This document shows positions 33,034-41,421 of a stretch of DNA of 64,000 nucleotides, one piece after another. A program made the translations under genes and the position numbers. The notes beneath the pieces were generated by a model. That model worked only from the letters and a program-made list of their open reading frames with translations. It was not told the origin of the DNA and made no database searches. The number at the start of each line of letters is the position of its first letter. The stretch's first letter is position 1. This DNA is from Tranquillimonas alkanivorans (GTDB taxonomy: Bacteria; Pseudomonadota; Alphaproteobacteria; Rhodobacterales; Rhodobacteraceae), in NCBI RefSeq assembly GCF_900115595.1, contig NZ_FOXA01000008.1, positions 62,001-126,000 of the forward strand, read 5' to 3'.

Positions 33034-34419
33034 TCATTCAGAATGATCTTCGGAAGGCCTTTCTGAAGGGCCTTCCGCCCTTGGTTGCACCTGCAACCAA
33101 ATTCCGTCCCGCGCACGCACGGTCAGGTGCGCCACCGGCACCGGCACCCGGCCCGCCACCGGCGCCACCTGCCACTTCGCCAGCAGGCACGCCAGCAGTA
33201 GCGGCCCCTCGACCATCGCGAACCCCGCCCCCGTGCATACCCGCGCACCGGCGGAGAAAGGAACGTACGCGTCGCGCAGACACGCCTTACCGCTCTCGGT
33301 CGCGAAGCGGTCGGGATCGAAGGCATCCGGCGCCTCCCATAGCCGCGACTGGCGGTGCAGGTGCCACGGGCTTACGACGATCTGCGCGCCCGAGCGCACG
33401 TCACGGCCCCGGAAGCGTTCGTCCCGCGTCGCCTCGCGCACCATCATCGGCACCGGCGGGTAAAGGCGCAGCGCCTCGCGGAAGACGTCGCGCGTGAAGC
33501 GCAGCTTCGACAGATTGGCGAAGGTCGGCTCGGCCGCGAAGTCCTGCGCCTCCGCCGCCACGCGCGCCTGCGCCTCGGGGTGCGTGGCCAGCAGGTAGAG
33601 CGCCCACGCCAAAGCCGAGGCGCTGGTCTCGTGCCCGGCGAGGAAGAAGATCGCCACTTGATCGATCATCTCGCCGGTGCCGAACCGCTCGCCCGTCTTC
33701 GGATCGGGCGTCGTCATGATCTTCGTCGCGAGGTCGTCGGGCGCCGTGCCGTCGGCGATCCGTCTCTGCCGTGCCTCGGTCAGCTCCGCGATCAGCCTCC
33801 GGATTGCACCTGCCGTCGCCCGTGTCCGGCGCGAGAAGCCGCGCGGCATCCAGCGCGGCAGGGGCACGAACGCGGCAAGGTTCAGGATCGGCTGGCTGCG
33901 CTGGTACTGGCGGAACTGTTCGAACACCTGCGACGCGACACGGTGCTCGATGGGGATCGAGAACAGCGTGCGGAAGATAACGTCGGCGGCGGCGTGGCTC
34001 GTCTGCGCCTCGATCTCGACCTCACCCGGGGCTAGCCGCGCGGCCGCTGCCTGGCCCGCCGACAGCATGGCAGGGAAGGTGTCGCGCAGGCGGCCGCCCT
34101 CGAAGGCCGGGTCGATGATGCGGCGCTGGCGCTTCCACTGTTCCCCATTGGTCAGGAACACCGAGTCGCCCAGCAGTGGGCGCAGGCCTTCCGAGACGCG
34201 GGCGGATTTCGGGAAGTCCATCGGCCGCTCTGTCAGCACCCGCCGGACGAGCGGCGGGTCGTTGATCAGGTAGCTGCGGAAGAACGGCGTGCGAAACTCG
34301 GCCATCCACGCGCGGTAGAGCTTCGCCGGCTGCGCGGACAGTATGTCCTGCCGGAAAAGCCTGACGTATCGCCAGAGCGCGACCCGCTCGGGCCGGGCGG
34401 CGGGCTTCGGCGGGATCAT
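33034..34419 (-). CDS. Cytochrome P450
   Basis: 461 residues. The heme-binding loop FSAGARVCTGAGFAMVEG contains the thiolate cysteine; the I-helix has FLAGHETSASALAWAL and the K-helix FREALRLYPPVPMMVREA with the ExxR motif. No fused reductase, so it needs external redox partners, none of which is nearby. Start is the ATG at 34419, overlapping the stop of the upstream hydrolase-like gene (ATGA); the longer open frame upstream is a shadow of that gene. A GGAAGGCC/GGCCTTCC hairpin (33051-33077) lies inside its last codons and may assist termination. Substrate unknown; a lipid or fatty acid is likely for this CYP type. Confidence 0.93.
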   Translation of the reverse strand: MIPPKPAARPERVALWRYVRLFRQDILSAQPAKLYRAWMAEFRTPFFRSYLINDPPLVRRVLTERPMDFPKSARVSEGLRPLLGDSVFLTNGEQWKRQRRIIDPAFEGGRLRDTFPAMLSAGQAAAARLAPGEVEIEAQTSHAAADVIFRTLFSIPIEHRVASQVFEQFRQYQRSQPILNLAAFVPLPRWMPRGFSRRTRATAGAIRRLIAELTEARQRRIADGTAPDDLATKIMTTPDPKTGERFGTGEMIDQVAIFFLAGHETSASALAWALYLLATHPEAQARVAAEAQDFAAEPTFANLSKLRFTRDVFREALRLYPPVPMMVREATRDERFRGRDVRSGAQIVVSPWHLHRQSRLWEAPDAFDPDRFATESGKACLRDAYVPFSAGARVCTGAGFAMVEGPLLLACLLAKWQVAPVAGRVPVPVAHLTVRARDGIWLQVQPRAEGPSERPSEDHSE

Positions 34420-35624
34420 GCGGCGGTCGAGGTGTGGCCGGAGGCCGGGCGCACGATACGCGACCGCGACGGCCTCCGCCCGGCGAAGCGGTCGCCCAGG
34501 GTGCGCGGACCGGCGGTGATGGCGAAGTAGTCGTAGTCGCCGGGCCGGTCGAAAGCGCACAAGTACTGGAAGTGCAGCCGGAAGAAGCGCCAGCGCAGGC
34601 GCCGCCATGTCTCGGGCCCGAGCGTGCGTGTGAACGCCGCCGAGAGCACCAGCGGCCAGCGTTGTCCCGCGGGTGCGACACCGCTGACGGCGACGGGATC
34701 GCACAGCGCGAAGGTGCAGCCGTCGCCCGGCGCGGTGACGTCCACCCACGCCAAGTCCTCGCATCCCGACAAGTCCCGCAAATCGGCGCGCAGGCGGTGG
34801 GCGTCGGGCAGGAAGCTGGCCATTGGCACCACCTGCCCCAGCGTCAGTAGCGACAGCGCGGGTCCGTTTGCCGGAACCCGGCCCGCACGCACCAGGTCGG
34901 CCAGGGCCGAGACGGCGAAATGCGCGCCGGTGGAATGTCCGACAATGAGCACTTCGTCGACCTCGTCGGACAGCGCACCGGCGATGGCGGTCGAAAAGTC
35001 TGACAGTCGCGCCTCGAGTTCGGACGAGTATGCTCCACGGTGGCGGGCGGTGAAGGCGTAGTCGTTCAGCAGATAGTGCACGAAGAACCGCCCGTCGTGC
35101 TGGCGGAACCAGCGCAGGACGGCCCAGCCCACCGGCAAGCCGAGCCCCACCGCAAACGCGACCGGCACCACGTCCGCAGAAAGCGTGGCCACCGTCCAGA
35201 CCGATAGTCCAGCCAGAAACAGTTGCAGAAGCAACATTCCCGCCGGGTACAGCGCCGCGATCACCGGGCCCTTGCGCAGGCGCATCAGCCGGAAGAGCGC
35301 GCCGGTCGAGATATAAATCCACGCCGTTCGAACCAGCCGCAGGTAGCTTGCCGCGATGCCGCACCGCATCGAACGCTGCACGAGGTCCGACCAGACCAGC
35401 ACCTCGACCTCAGCTTCGATCTCCGCACCCTCGATCCGCGCCTCCACGTGCCAACCGAAGCGGTCGCCGCGCCGGGGGCCGAGCGTGATGCGATGGCCCG
35501 AAACCGCCGCCTGCACGGCGGCCTCGCGCCGGTAAAGCTCGCGGTAGCGGCGCGGCGGCATCGGGTCGTAGCCGGGGATATAGAGCACCCGGCGGCGGTG
35601 CACTCTGCGGTCGGTGTCGGTCAT
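34416..35624 (-). CDS. Membrane-associated alpha/beta-hydrolase-like protein
   Basis: 402 residues. After VLYIPGYDPMPPRRYRELYR, two hydrophobic helices occur at about 125-165 (ALYPAGMLLLQLFLAGLSVW and VVPVAFAVGLGLPVGWAVL). A nucleophile elbow GHSTG follows in VDEVLIVGHSTGAHFAVSAL, typical of serine lipases and esterases; the acid and histidine are not certain. It is the first gene of a coupled pair with the P450, so the two may act on the same hydrophobic substrate. No signal peptide is seen. Confidence 0.78.
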   Translation of the reverse strand: MTDTDRRVHRRRVLYIPGYDPMPPRRYRELYRREAAVQAAVSGHRITLGPRRGDRFGWHVEARIEGAEIEAEVEVLVWSDLVQRSMRCGIAASYLRLVRTAWIYISTGALFRLMRLRKGPVIAALYPAGMLLLQLFLAGLSVWTVATLSADVVPVAFAVGLGLPVGWAVLRWFRQHDGRFFVHYLLNDYAFTARHRGAYSSELEARLSDFSTAIAGALSDEVDEVLIVGHSTGAHFAVSALADLVRAGRVPANGPALSLLTLGQVVPMASFLPDAHRLRADLRDLSGCEDLAWVDVTAPGDGCTFALCDPVAVSGVAPAGQRWPLVLSAAFTRTLGPETWRRLRWRFFRLHFQYLCAFDRPGDYDYFAITAGPRTLGDRFAGRRPSRSRIVRPASGHTSTAA

Positions 35625-35678
35625 CGCGTTCCCTTGCTCCCGGCGCAGGCTAGACGGGGAAGCGGGCGGAATTAAGCC

Positions 35679-36431
35679 TCAACCGAGCACGGCAAGTGAC
35701 GGAAATGTTTCCAGAAGCCACCACGAGAAGGCGCTGAACGCCCCGGTCACCAGCGCCAGGCCGACGACGATCAGTAGCACGCCCATTCCCATCTCGATCA
35801 GGCGCATGTGCTTCTTGAGCCGGTTCATCACGCCCATCGCCCGCTGGATGAATATCGCGGCAAGGAGGAACGGGATGCCCAGGCCGGCGGCGTAGACGGC
35901 CAGCAGCGTCGTGCCCCGGGCCACGTTGGCCTCGGAGGCCGCCAGCGACAGAATCGCGCCCAGCTGCGGACCGATGCAGGGGGTCCAGCCGAAGGCGAAG
36001 GCCAGCCCCAGGACGTAGGCGCCGAAGGCCGATCCGCCCCGGTCGCCGGCGTCCAGCCGGGCCTCGCGATCGAGGATGGGAATGCGGAAGACGCTCAGGA
36101 AGTGCAGGCCGAAGATGATGACCACGACGCCGGCGATGCGCCCGAACAGGACCTGGTTCTTGAGGAAGAACGCGCCGAAGGCCGAGGCGGTGAAGCCCAG
36201 GAACAGGAAAACCGTCGACAGCCCCAATACGAAGAACACGGCCGAGATGATCGCCTTGCGCCGCGCCGCCACCGCACCCGTCATCTCGTTCATCGAGATG
36301 CCGCCCATGTAGGCGAGGTAGGGCGGGACGATGGGCAGAACGCACGGACTGAGGAAGGACAAGAGCCCCCCGAGCAGCGCCACCAGCATCGCGGGAATGA
36401 GGCCCGCGTCCATAATCTCGATCCCGAACAT
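35679..36431 (-). CDS. ccdA: Cytochrome c biogenesis protein CcdA
   Basis: 250 residues with six membrane helices. CcdA carries electrons from cytoplasmic thioredoxin to periplasmic thiol proteins for cytochrome c maturation. The redox cysteines are in LLSFLSPCVLPIVPPYLAYM and AFAFGWTPCIGPQLGAILSL, both followed by the conserved prolines. Length fits the short CcdA form rather than full DsbD. It is divergent from tusA, with about 90 bases between the two starts. Confidence 0.93.
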   Translation of the reverse strand: MFGIEIMDAGLIPAMLVALLGGLLSFLSPCVLPIVPPYLAYMGGISMNEMTGAVAARRKAIISAVFFVLGLSTVFLFLGFTASAFGAFFLKNQVLFGRIAGVVVIIFGLHFLSVFRIPILDREARLDAGDRGGSAFGAYVLGLAFAFGWTPCIGPQLGAILSLAASEANVARGTTLLAVYAAGLGIPFLLAAIFIQRAMGVMNRLKKHMRLIEMGMGVLLIVVGLALVTGAFSAFSWWLLETFPSLAVLG

Positions 36432-36524
36432 GATGCCGTCTTATGACATGGCGAAGGCGGCGTCACGCCGTCGCCCGTCACGTTGGCGTGGACAAAACGT
36501 AGCGGCCGGGCTATCGGCCAGGCC

Positions 36525-36752
36525 ATGGAATACGATCAGGATCTCGATGCGCTGGGGCTTCTGTGCCCCCTGCCCGTTCTCAAGGCGCGCAAGCGGATGC
36601 AGGCGATGGCCGCGGGCCAGGTTCTGCGGGTGCAGGCGGACGATCCGGCGGCGGTGGTCGATATCCCGCACTTTTGCGCAGAAGCGGGGCATGACTTCCT
36701 TGGCGCCGAGGCGCAGGGCGACACGCAGCACTATTTCATCCGCAAGGGCTGA
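36525..36752 (+). CDS. tusA: TusA family sulfurtransferase
   Basis: 75 residues. TusA-type carriers pass persulfide sulfur for tRNA thiolation, molybdenum cofactor or sulfur oxidation. The family motif LDALGLLCPLPVLKARKRM carries the active cysteine (Cys14) in the CPxP context. I chose the ATG at 36525, which gives the usual length; a longer frame starting upstream lacks conserved sequence. A strong terminator follows at 36775. Confidence 0.92.
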   Translation: MEYDQDLDALGLLCPLPVLKARKRMQAMAAGQVLRVQADDPAAVVDIPHFCAEAGHDFLGAEAQGDTQHYFIRKG

Positions 36753-36774
36753 GAAGACCACATTCGGCAATGAG

Positions 36775-36808
36775 AAAGGGCCGCGGAGTATTCCCGCGGC
36801 CCTTTTGT
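36775..36808 (+). terminator. Rho-independent terminator between tusA and rne, probably bidirectional
   Basis: AAAGGGCCGCGG and CCGCGGCCCTTT form a 12-base-pair stem with a seven-base loop, followed by a T-rich run (TTTTGTCTTT) on the plus strand and, on the minus strand, by TTTCTC. It sits between the converging tusA and rne genes, so it can serve both. Confidence 0.85.
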
Positions 36809-36826
36809 CTTTGGTGTGCGAACGCC

Positions 36827-39643
36827 TCAGCGCCCCAGCGACCACCAGCCGCGGCGCTTGGGCTTCGGCTTTTCGTCGGCCTCGCCCTCGGCCAGCGCGG
36901 GTTCGCGCGGGGTCTCGGGCTGCGGCGCGGGCTGCGGCGCGGGCTGTTCGGCCGCCACCGGCGGCTCGGGTGTGGCTGAAGGCTGCTCCGGATCGGCCGG
37001 TTTTGCCGCTGCCTCGGCGGGGACTTCCTCTTGCGTCGTCTCGTCCGAGGATGCCGCCTCGGCCGCCACGACCTCGGGTGCTGTCGGAGCGCCGCCCGCG
37101 GCGTCCTCGGATTCGGCGACCGGCTCGGCCGGCTTCGCCTCGGCGGGCTCGGGCTGCGGCTCGGAGGATTGCACCGGTGTCTCGGCAGCCTCGGGCGTCT
37201 GCGCCAGCACGCCGTCGGTGGCGGCGCTGCCGGCGGTGCCGTCCTCGGACTCTGCGACCACCTCGGTCTTGGGCTCCTCGGGCTGCTGCGTCTCGGCGGT
37301 CTCCGCCTCCGGGGTCTTGCGCTTGCGGCCCCCACGCGAACGACGGCGCTTGGGCTTCTCGTCGCCCTGCTCGTCCGACGCCTGTTGCGCCTCGGCCTGC
37401 TCGGGCTGCGGCTCGTCCGCCGGCTGTCCGTCGACGGGCTGCGCTTCGCCTTCGGAGGGCTGCGAGGTCTGCGCCTCGTCGCCGGTGCCGTGGCCTTGCG
37501 CTTCGTGCCCGTTCTCACCGTTGCCCTTGCCGCGACGGCGGCGGCGGCGGCGGCGCTTCTTGGGCTGCGGGGCCTCGTCCTGCGCCTCGGGCTCGGGCTT
37601 GGCTTCGGTCGCGGTTTCCTGCGCCTCTTCCTCGTCCGGCTCTTCCTCGACGGTGGCGTCGATGTCGTCCATCAGCGACGCCGTGGCCGAGATCACCGGC
37701 GCCGTCTGCTCGACCACGCGCGTGGCGGTTTTGAACTTCTCGAGCGAGAAGTCGGGCGGGATCAGGGCCGGGTCGGCTTCGATCCGGACGGACAGGCCGT
37801 AGCGCGCCTCGATCTGGGCGATGTGCTCGCGCTTCTGGTTCATCAGGAAGTTGCAGATGCCGACCGGCACCTTGACCAGCACCTCCTTGGTGCGCCGGCG
37901 CGTGCCCTCTTCCTCGATCTGGCGCAGGATGCCGAGCGCGAGGTTATCGTCCGAGCGCAGCAGGCCGGTGCCATGGCACGACGGGCACGGCTGCGTCGTC
38001 GCTTCGAGCATGCCGGGACGCAGGCGCTGGCGCGACATCTCGAGCAGGCCGAAGGCAGAGATCTTGCCGACCTGGATGCGCGCGCGGTCGGTCTTGAGCT
38101 TGTCCTTGAAGCGCTTCTCGACCGCGGCGTTGTTCTTGCGCTCTTCCATGTCGATGAAGTCGATCACGATCAGGCCGGCGAGGTCACGCAGACGCAACTG
38201 GCGCGCGATCTCTTCCGCCGCCTCGAGGTTCGTCTCGAGCGCAGTTTCCTCGATCGAGCCCTTCTTGGTCGCCCGACCCGAGTTCACGTCGATGGCCACC
38301 AGCGCCTCGGTCACGCCGATCACGATGTAGCCGCCCGAGCGAAGCTGCACGACCGGGTTGAACATCGAACTCAGATAGCTTTCGACCTGGTACCGCGCGA
38401 AGAGCGGCATCTGGTCCTGGTAGTTCTTCACGTTCTTGGCGTGGGACGGCATGATCATCTTCATGAAGTCCTTGGCCGTCCGGTAGCCTTCGGTCCCTTC
38501 GACCCAGACTTCGTCGATCTCGCGGCTGTAAAGATCGCGGATCGAACGCTTGATGAGGTCGCCCTCCTCATAGATCTTCGCGGGTGCGATCGACTGGAGC
38601 GTCAGCTCGCGGATCTGCTCCCACATGCGCTGGAGGTACTCGTAGTCGCGCTTGATCTCGGTCTTGGTGCGCTGCGCGCCGGCCGTGCGGATGATCAGCC
38701 CGGCGCCCTTGGGCACGTCGATGGACTGCGCGATGGTCTTCAGCTTCTTTCGGTCGGTGACGTTGGTGATCTTGCGGCTGATGCCGCCGCCGCGGGCGGT
38801 GTTGGGCATGAGCACGCAGTACCGGCCGGCCAGCGACAGGTAGGTGGTCAACGCCGCGCCCTTGTTGCCGCGCTCTTCCTTGACGACCTGCACCAGCAGG
38901 ATCTGGCGGACCTTGATGACTTCCTGGATCTTGTACTTCCGGCGGGGCTTGCGCGGGCGGCGGATCTCGTCGCTGACGTCCTCGTCGGCGACGGACTCGA
39001 TTTCCGAGTCGCGCTCGGCGGCGTCGTCGATGGCGCGGTAGGGGCCTTCAACGTCACCATTGCCATTGCGGCGCTTGCCGTCCCGGCCCTCGTCGCCATT
39101 GGCTTCGGGATCACCGTTGTCGTCGTGGTCGTCCTCGCCCTCGTCGAGGTCGACCACGCCCATGCCGGGGATGTCGGCCTCGGCCACGGGCGTATCGGCA
39201 GCGCCGTCATCTGCGGTCGCCGCGTCGTCATCGGGCGCATCGGCAGTCGCGACGGCGTCGTCGGAATGGGCGTCGGCGGCCTTGGCCGCGGCCTTGCCGC
39301 CGCGCGACCGGCGGCGGGGCTTCGGCTTTTCTTCCTCTTCGTCGATCTCCTCGGCGTACTCTTCCTCTTCGGCGAGCAGAGCTTCGCGGTCGGCGACGGG
39401 AATCTGGTAGTAGTCCGGGTGGATCTCCGAGAAGGCGAGGAAGCCGTGGCGATTGCCGCCGTAGTCGACGAAGGCCGCCTGAAGCGACGGTTCGACGCGC
39501 GTTACTTTGGCGAGATATATATTACCGGCGAGCTGACGCCGGTTTTCGGATTCGAAGTCGAACTCCTCGACCTTGTTTCCGTCAACCACCACGACGCGGG
39601 TCTCTTCCGCGTGGGTGGCATCGATGAGCATTTTCTTTGCCAT
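36827..39643 (-). CDS. rne: Ribonuclease E/G
   Basis: 938 residues; the main endoribonuclease of mRNA decay and rRNA processing and scaffold of the degradosome. The S1 domain starts LAGNIYLAKVTRVEPSLQAA and is split by an acidic, Ala/Asp-rich insert at about residues 88-238, as in other alphaproteobacterial enzymes. Catalytic metal aspartates fall in VAIDVNSGRATKKGS and LIVIDFIDMEERKN; the zinc-link cysteines are in TQPCPSCHGTG. The last about 300 residues are a low-complexity Pro/Glu/Ala-rich tail with Arg-rich blocks (PKKRRRRRRRRGKGNG) for RNA and partner binding. Its start at 39643 is preceded by a long leader. Confidence 0.97.
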   Translation of the reverse strand: MAKKMLIDATHAEETRVVVVDGNKVEEFDFESENRRQLAGNIYLAKVTRVEPSLQAAFVDYGGNRHGFLAFSEIHPDYYQIPVADREALLAEEEEYAEEIDEEEEKPKPRRRSRGGKAAAKAADAHSDDAVATADAPDDDAATADDGAADTPVAEADIPGMGVVDLDEGEDDHDDNGDPEANGDEGRDGKRRNGNGDVEGPYRAIDDAAERDSEIESVADEDVSDEIRRPRKPRRKYKIQEVIKVRQILLVQVVKEERGNKGAALTTYLSLAGRYCVLMPNTARGGGISRKITNVTDRKKLKTIAQSIDVPKGAGLIIRTAGAQRTKTEIKRDYEYLQRMWEQIRELTLQSIAPAKIYEEGDLIKRSIRDLYSREIDEVWVEGTEGYRTAKDFMKMIMPSHAKNVKNYQDQMPLFARYQVESYLSSMFNPVVQLRSGGYIVIGVTEALVAIDVNSGRATKKGSIEETALETNLEAAEEIARQLRLRDLAGLIVIDFIDMEERKNNAAVEKRFKDKLKTDRARIQVGKISAFGLLEMSRQRLRPGMLEATTQPCPSCHGTGLLRSDDNLALGILRQIEEEGTRRRTKEVLVKVPVGICNFLMNQKREHIAQIEARYGLSVRIEADPALIPPDFSLEKFKTATRVVEQTAPVISATASLMDDIDATVEEEPDEEEAQETATEAKPEPEAQDEAPQPKKRRRRRRRRGKGNGENGHEAQGHGTGDEAQTSQPSEGEAQPVDGQPADEPQPEQAEAQQASDEQGDEKPKRRRSRGGRKRKTPEAETAETQQPEEPKTEVVAESEDGTAGSAATDGVLAQTPEAAETPVQSSEPQPEPAEAKPAEPVAESEDAAGGAPTAPEVVAAEAASSDETTQEEVPAEAAAKPADPEQPSATPEPPVAAEQPAPQPAPQPETPREPALAEGEADEKPKPKRRGWWSLGR

Positions 39644-40079
39644 GTTGCCGTTTCTCTCACCGCGACCGGACAGCCGCCCGGGGGCGCCAGTCTCTGCGGG
39701 TGTTGTCTGGTATGGGCGATGGGTCCGACGGGGTGCGGCAGGTCGCGGAGCCTGATGGCCCCTGCTCTATCCGTTTCTGCCGTCGCGCGCCTCATCGCGT
39801 TTCTTCTCCGACGCCCTTCGTGGGGCGCCCGTTCACGGCCCGGCCTTTTTCAGGCGCTCGGGCGGTCGTTTTGGCCGAAATGGCCGGTCGGCTGTCCGGA
39901 ACTCGGCGCGCGGTTTTGCGGTCGGAGGTTCCGAAACAGTGAAACTCAAGCGGGACGCAGTGCCGCCCTGACGGCGGCACCCGGCCCGTTGCCGCAGGAT
40001 AAGGGGAGCGGGCGGTGAAATACAATGCGGAAAATCCCGCACCGCAGGAATCCGCATCCGGCGCGCCCCGCCCGCGCCG
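39644..40079 (-). other. Gene-free interval, presumed 5' leader and promoter region of rne
   Basis: 436 bases between rne and the downstream end of the two-component operon hold no open frame I can support. In other proteobacteria rne has a long leader through which RNase E controls its own mRNA; this interval is the right size and place for one. A GCCGCCCTGACGGCGGC hairpin (about 39962-39978) is visible. I see no convincing -10/-35 pair. Confidence 0.4.
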
Positions 40080-41411
40080 TCAGATATAGTCCGCGCGGCT
40101 GAGGCCGTACTTGGCCATCTTCTCGTTCAGGGTCCGGCGCGGCAGGCAGAGTTCCTCCATCACCGACACAATTGACCCCTTGTGCCGCCGCATCGTGTTG
40201 TCGATCAGCATCCTCTCGAACGCTTCGACGTATTCCTTGAGCGGCTTTCCTTCCGTCGTCATACGCGGCTCGGTGTCGTCGTTATCCTGCATCAGAAGCG
40301 ACGAGATCGTGCCAGTGCCCCGGCGGTTCTGAAGCACCGCGCGCTCGGCCACGTTGACGAGCTGGCGGATGTTGCCCGGCCACGGCGCCTGGAGAAGCTG
40401 CGCGGCCTCCTGTGCGCTGACCTCGGGGGCGTCGCAGCCGTATTCCTCGGAATACTGCTCGGAGAAGCGGTTGAAGAGCGTCAGGATATCCTCGCCCCGC
40501 GCGCGCAGCGGCGGCAGGGTGATTTTCATCGCCGCGAGCCGATAATAAAGGTCGGGCCGCAGCACGTCCTCGCAGGTCTTGCCCTGCTCCTGCAGGTTCG
40601 AGATCGCGACGATCCGCGTCTCGGCCGGGGTGCCCTGCTCGTTCATCCAGGCCAGCAGCCGCGCCTGAAGCGACGGCGGCAGCGCGTCGATGTCCTCGAG
40701 CACCAGAGTGCCGCCCCGTGCCTCTTCGAGAAGCGGAAGCTGCTCGCCCTCTTCCATCGGGCCGAAAAGCCGCTTGCCGATCGTTTCCTCGTCCTGGCCG
40801 GCGCAGGCGAACAGAACGAACTTCTTGCCCGCCTTCGCCCCCACCGCATGGAGCGCGTGGGCCACCAGCGTCTTGCCGGTGCCCGTTTCGCCGTCGATCA
40901 ATACGTGGCCGTCGGCCTGGCCGAGGTCCAGGATATCCTCGCGCAGCCGCTCCATCACCGGGGACGAGCCGATGAGCTTCTTCATGATGCCCGAGCCATC
41001 CGACAGCTCGCGCCGCAGCGCACGGTTGTCGAGCGTCAGGCGGCGCTGCGTCGTGGCGCGCTTGGCGAGTTCGGTCATCCGGTCGGGGTTGAACGGCTTT
41101 TCCAGGAAGTCGAAGGCGCCCACGCGCATCGCCTCGACCGCCATGGGCACGTCGCCATGGCCGGTGATCATGATAACGGGGAGCGCGCTGTCCACGCTCA
41201 TCAGCCGCTTGAGGAAGGCCATGCCGTCCATGCCGGGCATCTTGATGTCGCTGACCACGACCCCCGGATAATCCTGCCCGACGGATTTCAGCGCGTCCTC
41301 GGCGCTCGAGAAGGTTTCGGTGTCGAAGCCCGACAGGGCCAGCCACTGGCTGATCGACTGCCGCATGTCCTGCTCGTCGTCGATGATCGCGATCTTCATG
41401 TGCTGTGCCAT
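40080..41411 (-). CDS. dctD: DctD/DctR-type response regulator with AAA+ domain lacking GAFTGA
   Basis: 443 residues. The receiver domain begins MKIAIIDDEQDMRQSISQWL with phospho-acceptor Asp55 in VVVSDIKMPGMDG. The AAA+ module has Walker A GETGTGKT and Walker B GGTLVLEDIDAL. The C-terminal Fis-type helix-turn-helix reads GSIVSVMEELCLPRRTLNEK. The sigma-54 contact motif GAFTGA, expected between the Walker motifs, is missing; that part reads KRLFGPMEEGEQLPLLEE. It may therefore not work with sigma-54. I start at the ATG at 41411, after GAGGA. It follows the sensor kinase by ten bases. Genes for C4-dicarboxylate transport are the expected targets but are not in view. Confidence 0.9.
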   Translation of the reverse strand: MAQHMKIAIIDDEQDMRQSISQWLALSGFDTETFSSAEDALKSVGQDYPGVVVSDIKMPGMDGMAFLKRLMSVDSALPVIMITGHGDVPMAVEAMRVGAFDFLEKPFNPDRMTELAKRATTQRRLTLDNRALRRELSDGSGIMKKLIGSSPVMERLREDILDLGQADGHVLIDGETGTGKTLVAHALHAVGAKAGKKFVLFACAGQDEETIGKRLFGPMEEGEQLPLLEEARGGTLVLEDIDALPPSLQARLLAWMNEQGTPAETRIVAISNLQEQGKTCEDVLRPDLYYRLAAMKITLPPLRARGEDILTLFNRFSEQYSEEYGCDAPEVSAQEAAQLLQAPWPGNIRQLVNVAERAVLQNRRGTGTISSLLMQDNDDTEPRMTTEGKPLKEYVEAFERMLIDNTMRRHKGSIVSVMEELCLPRRTLNEKMAKYGLSRADYI

Positions 41412-41421
41412 GCTGGCATCC

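Noticed and set aside
33051-33077. Hairpin as an intergenic terminator after the small plus-strand gene
   Set aside because: The stem GGAAGGCC/GGCCTTCC is real but lies inside the last codons of the P450 gene and has no T-run on the plus strand, so I mention it only within that gene.
34420-35364. N-terminal extension of the P450 gene to 35364
   Set aside because: Shadow of the hydrolase-like gene; the P450 family N-terminus begins at 34419.
37031-40018. 995-residue plus-strand open frame opposite rne
   Set aside because: Antisense to an unquestionable rne gene, with repetitive Leu/Gly/Arg shadow composition.
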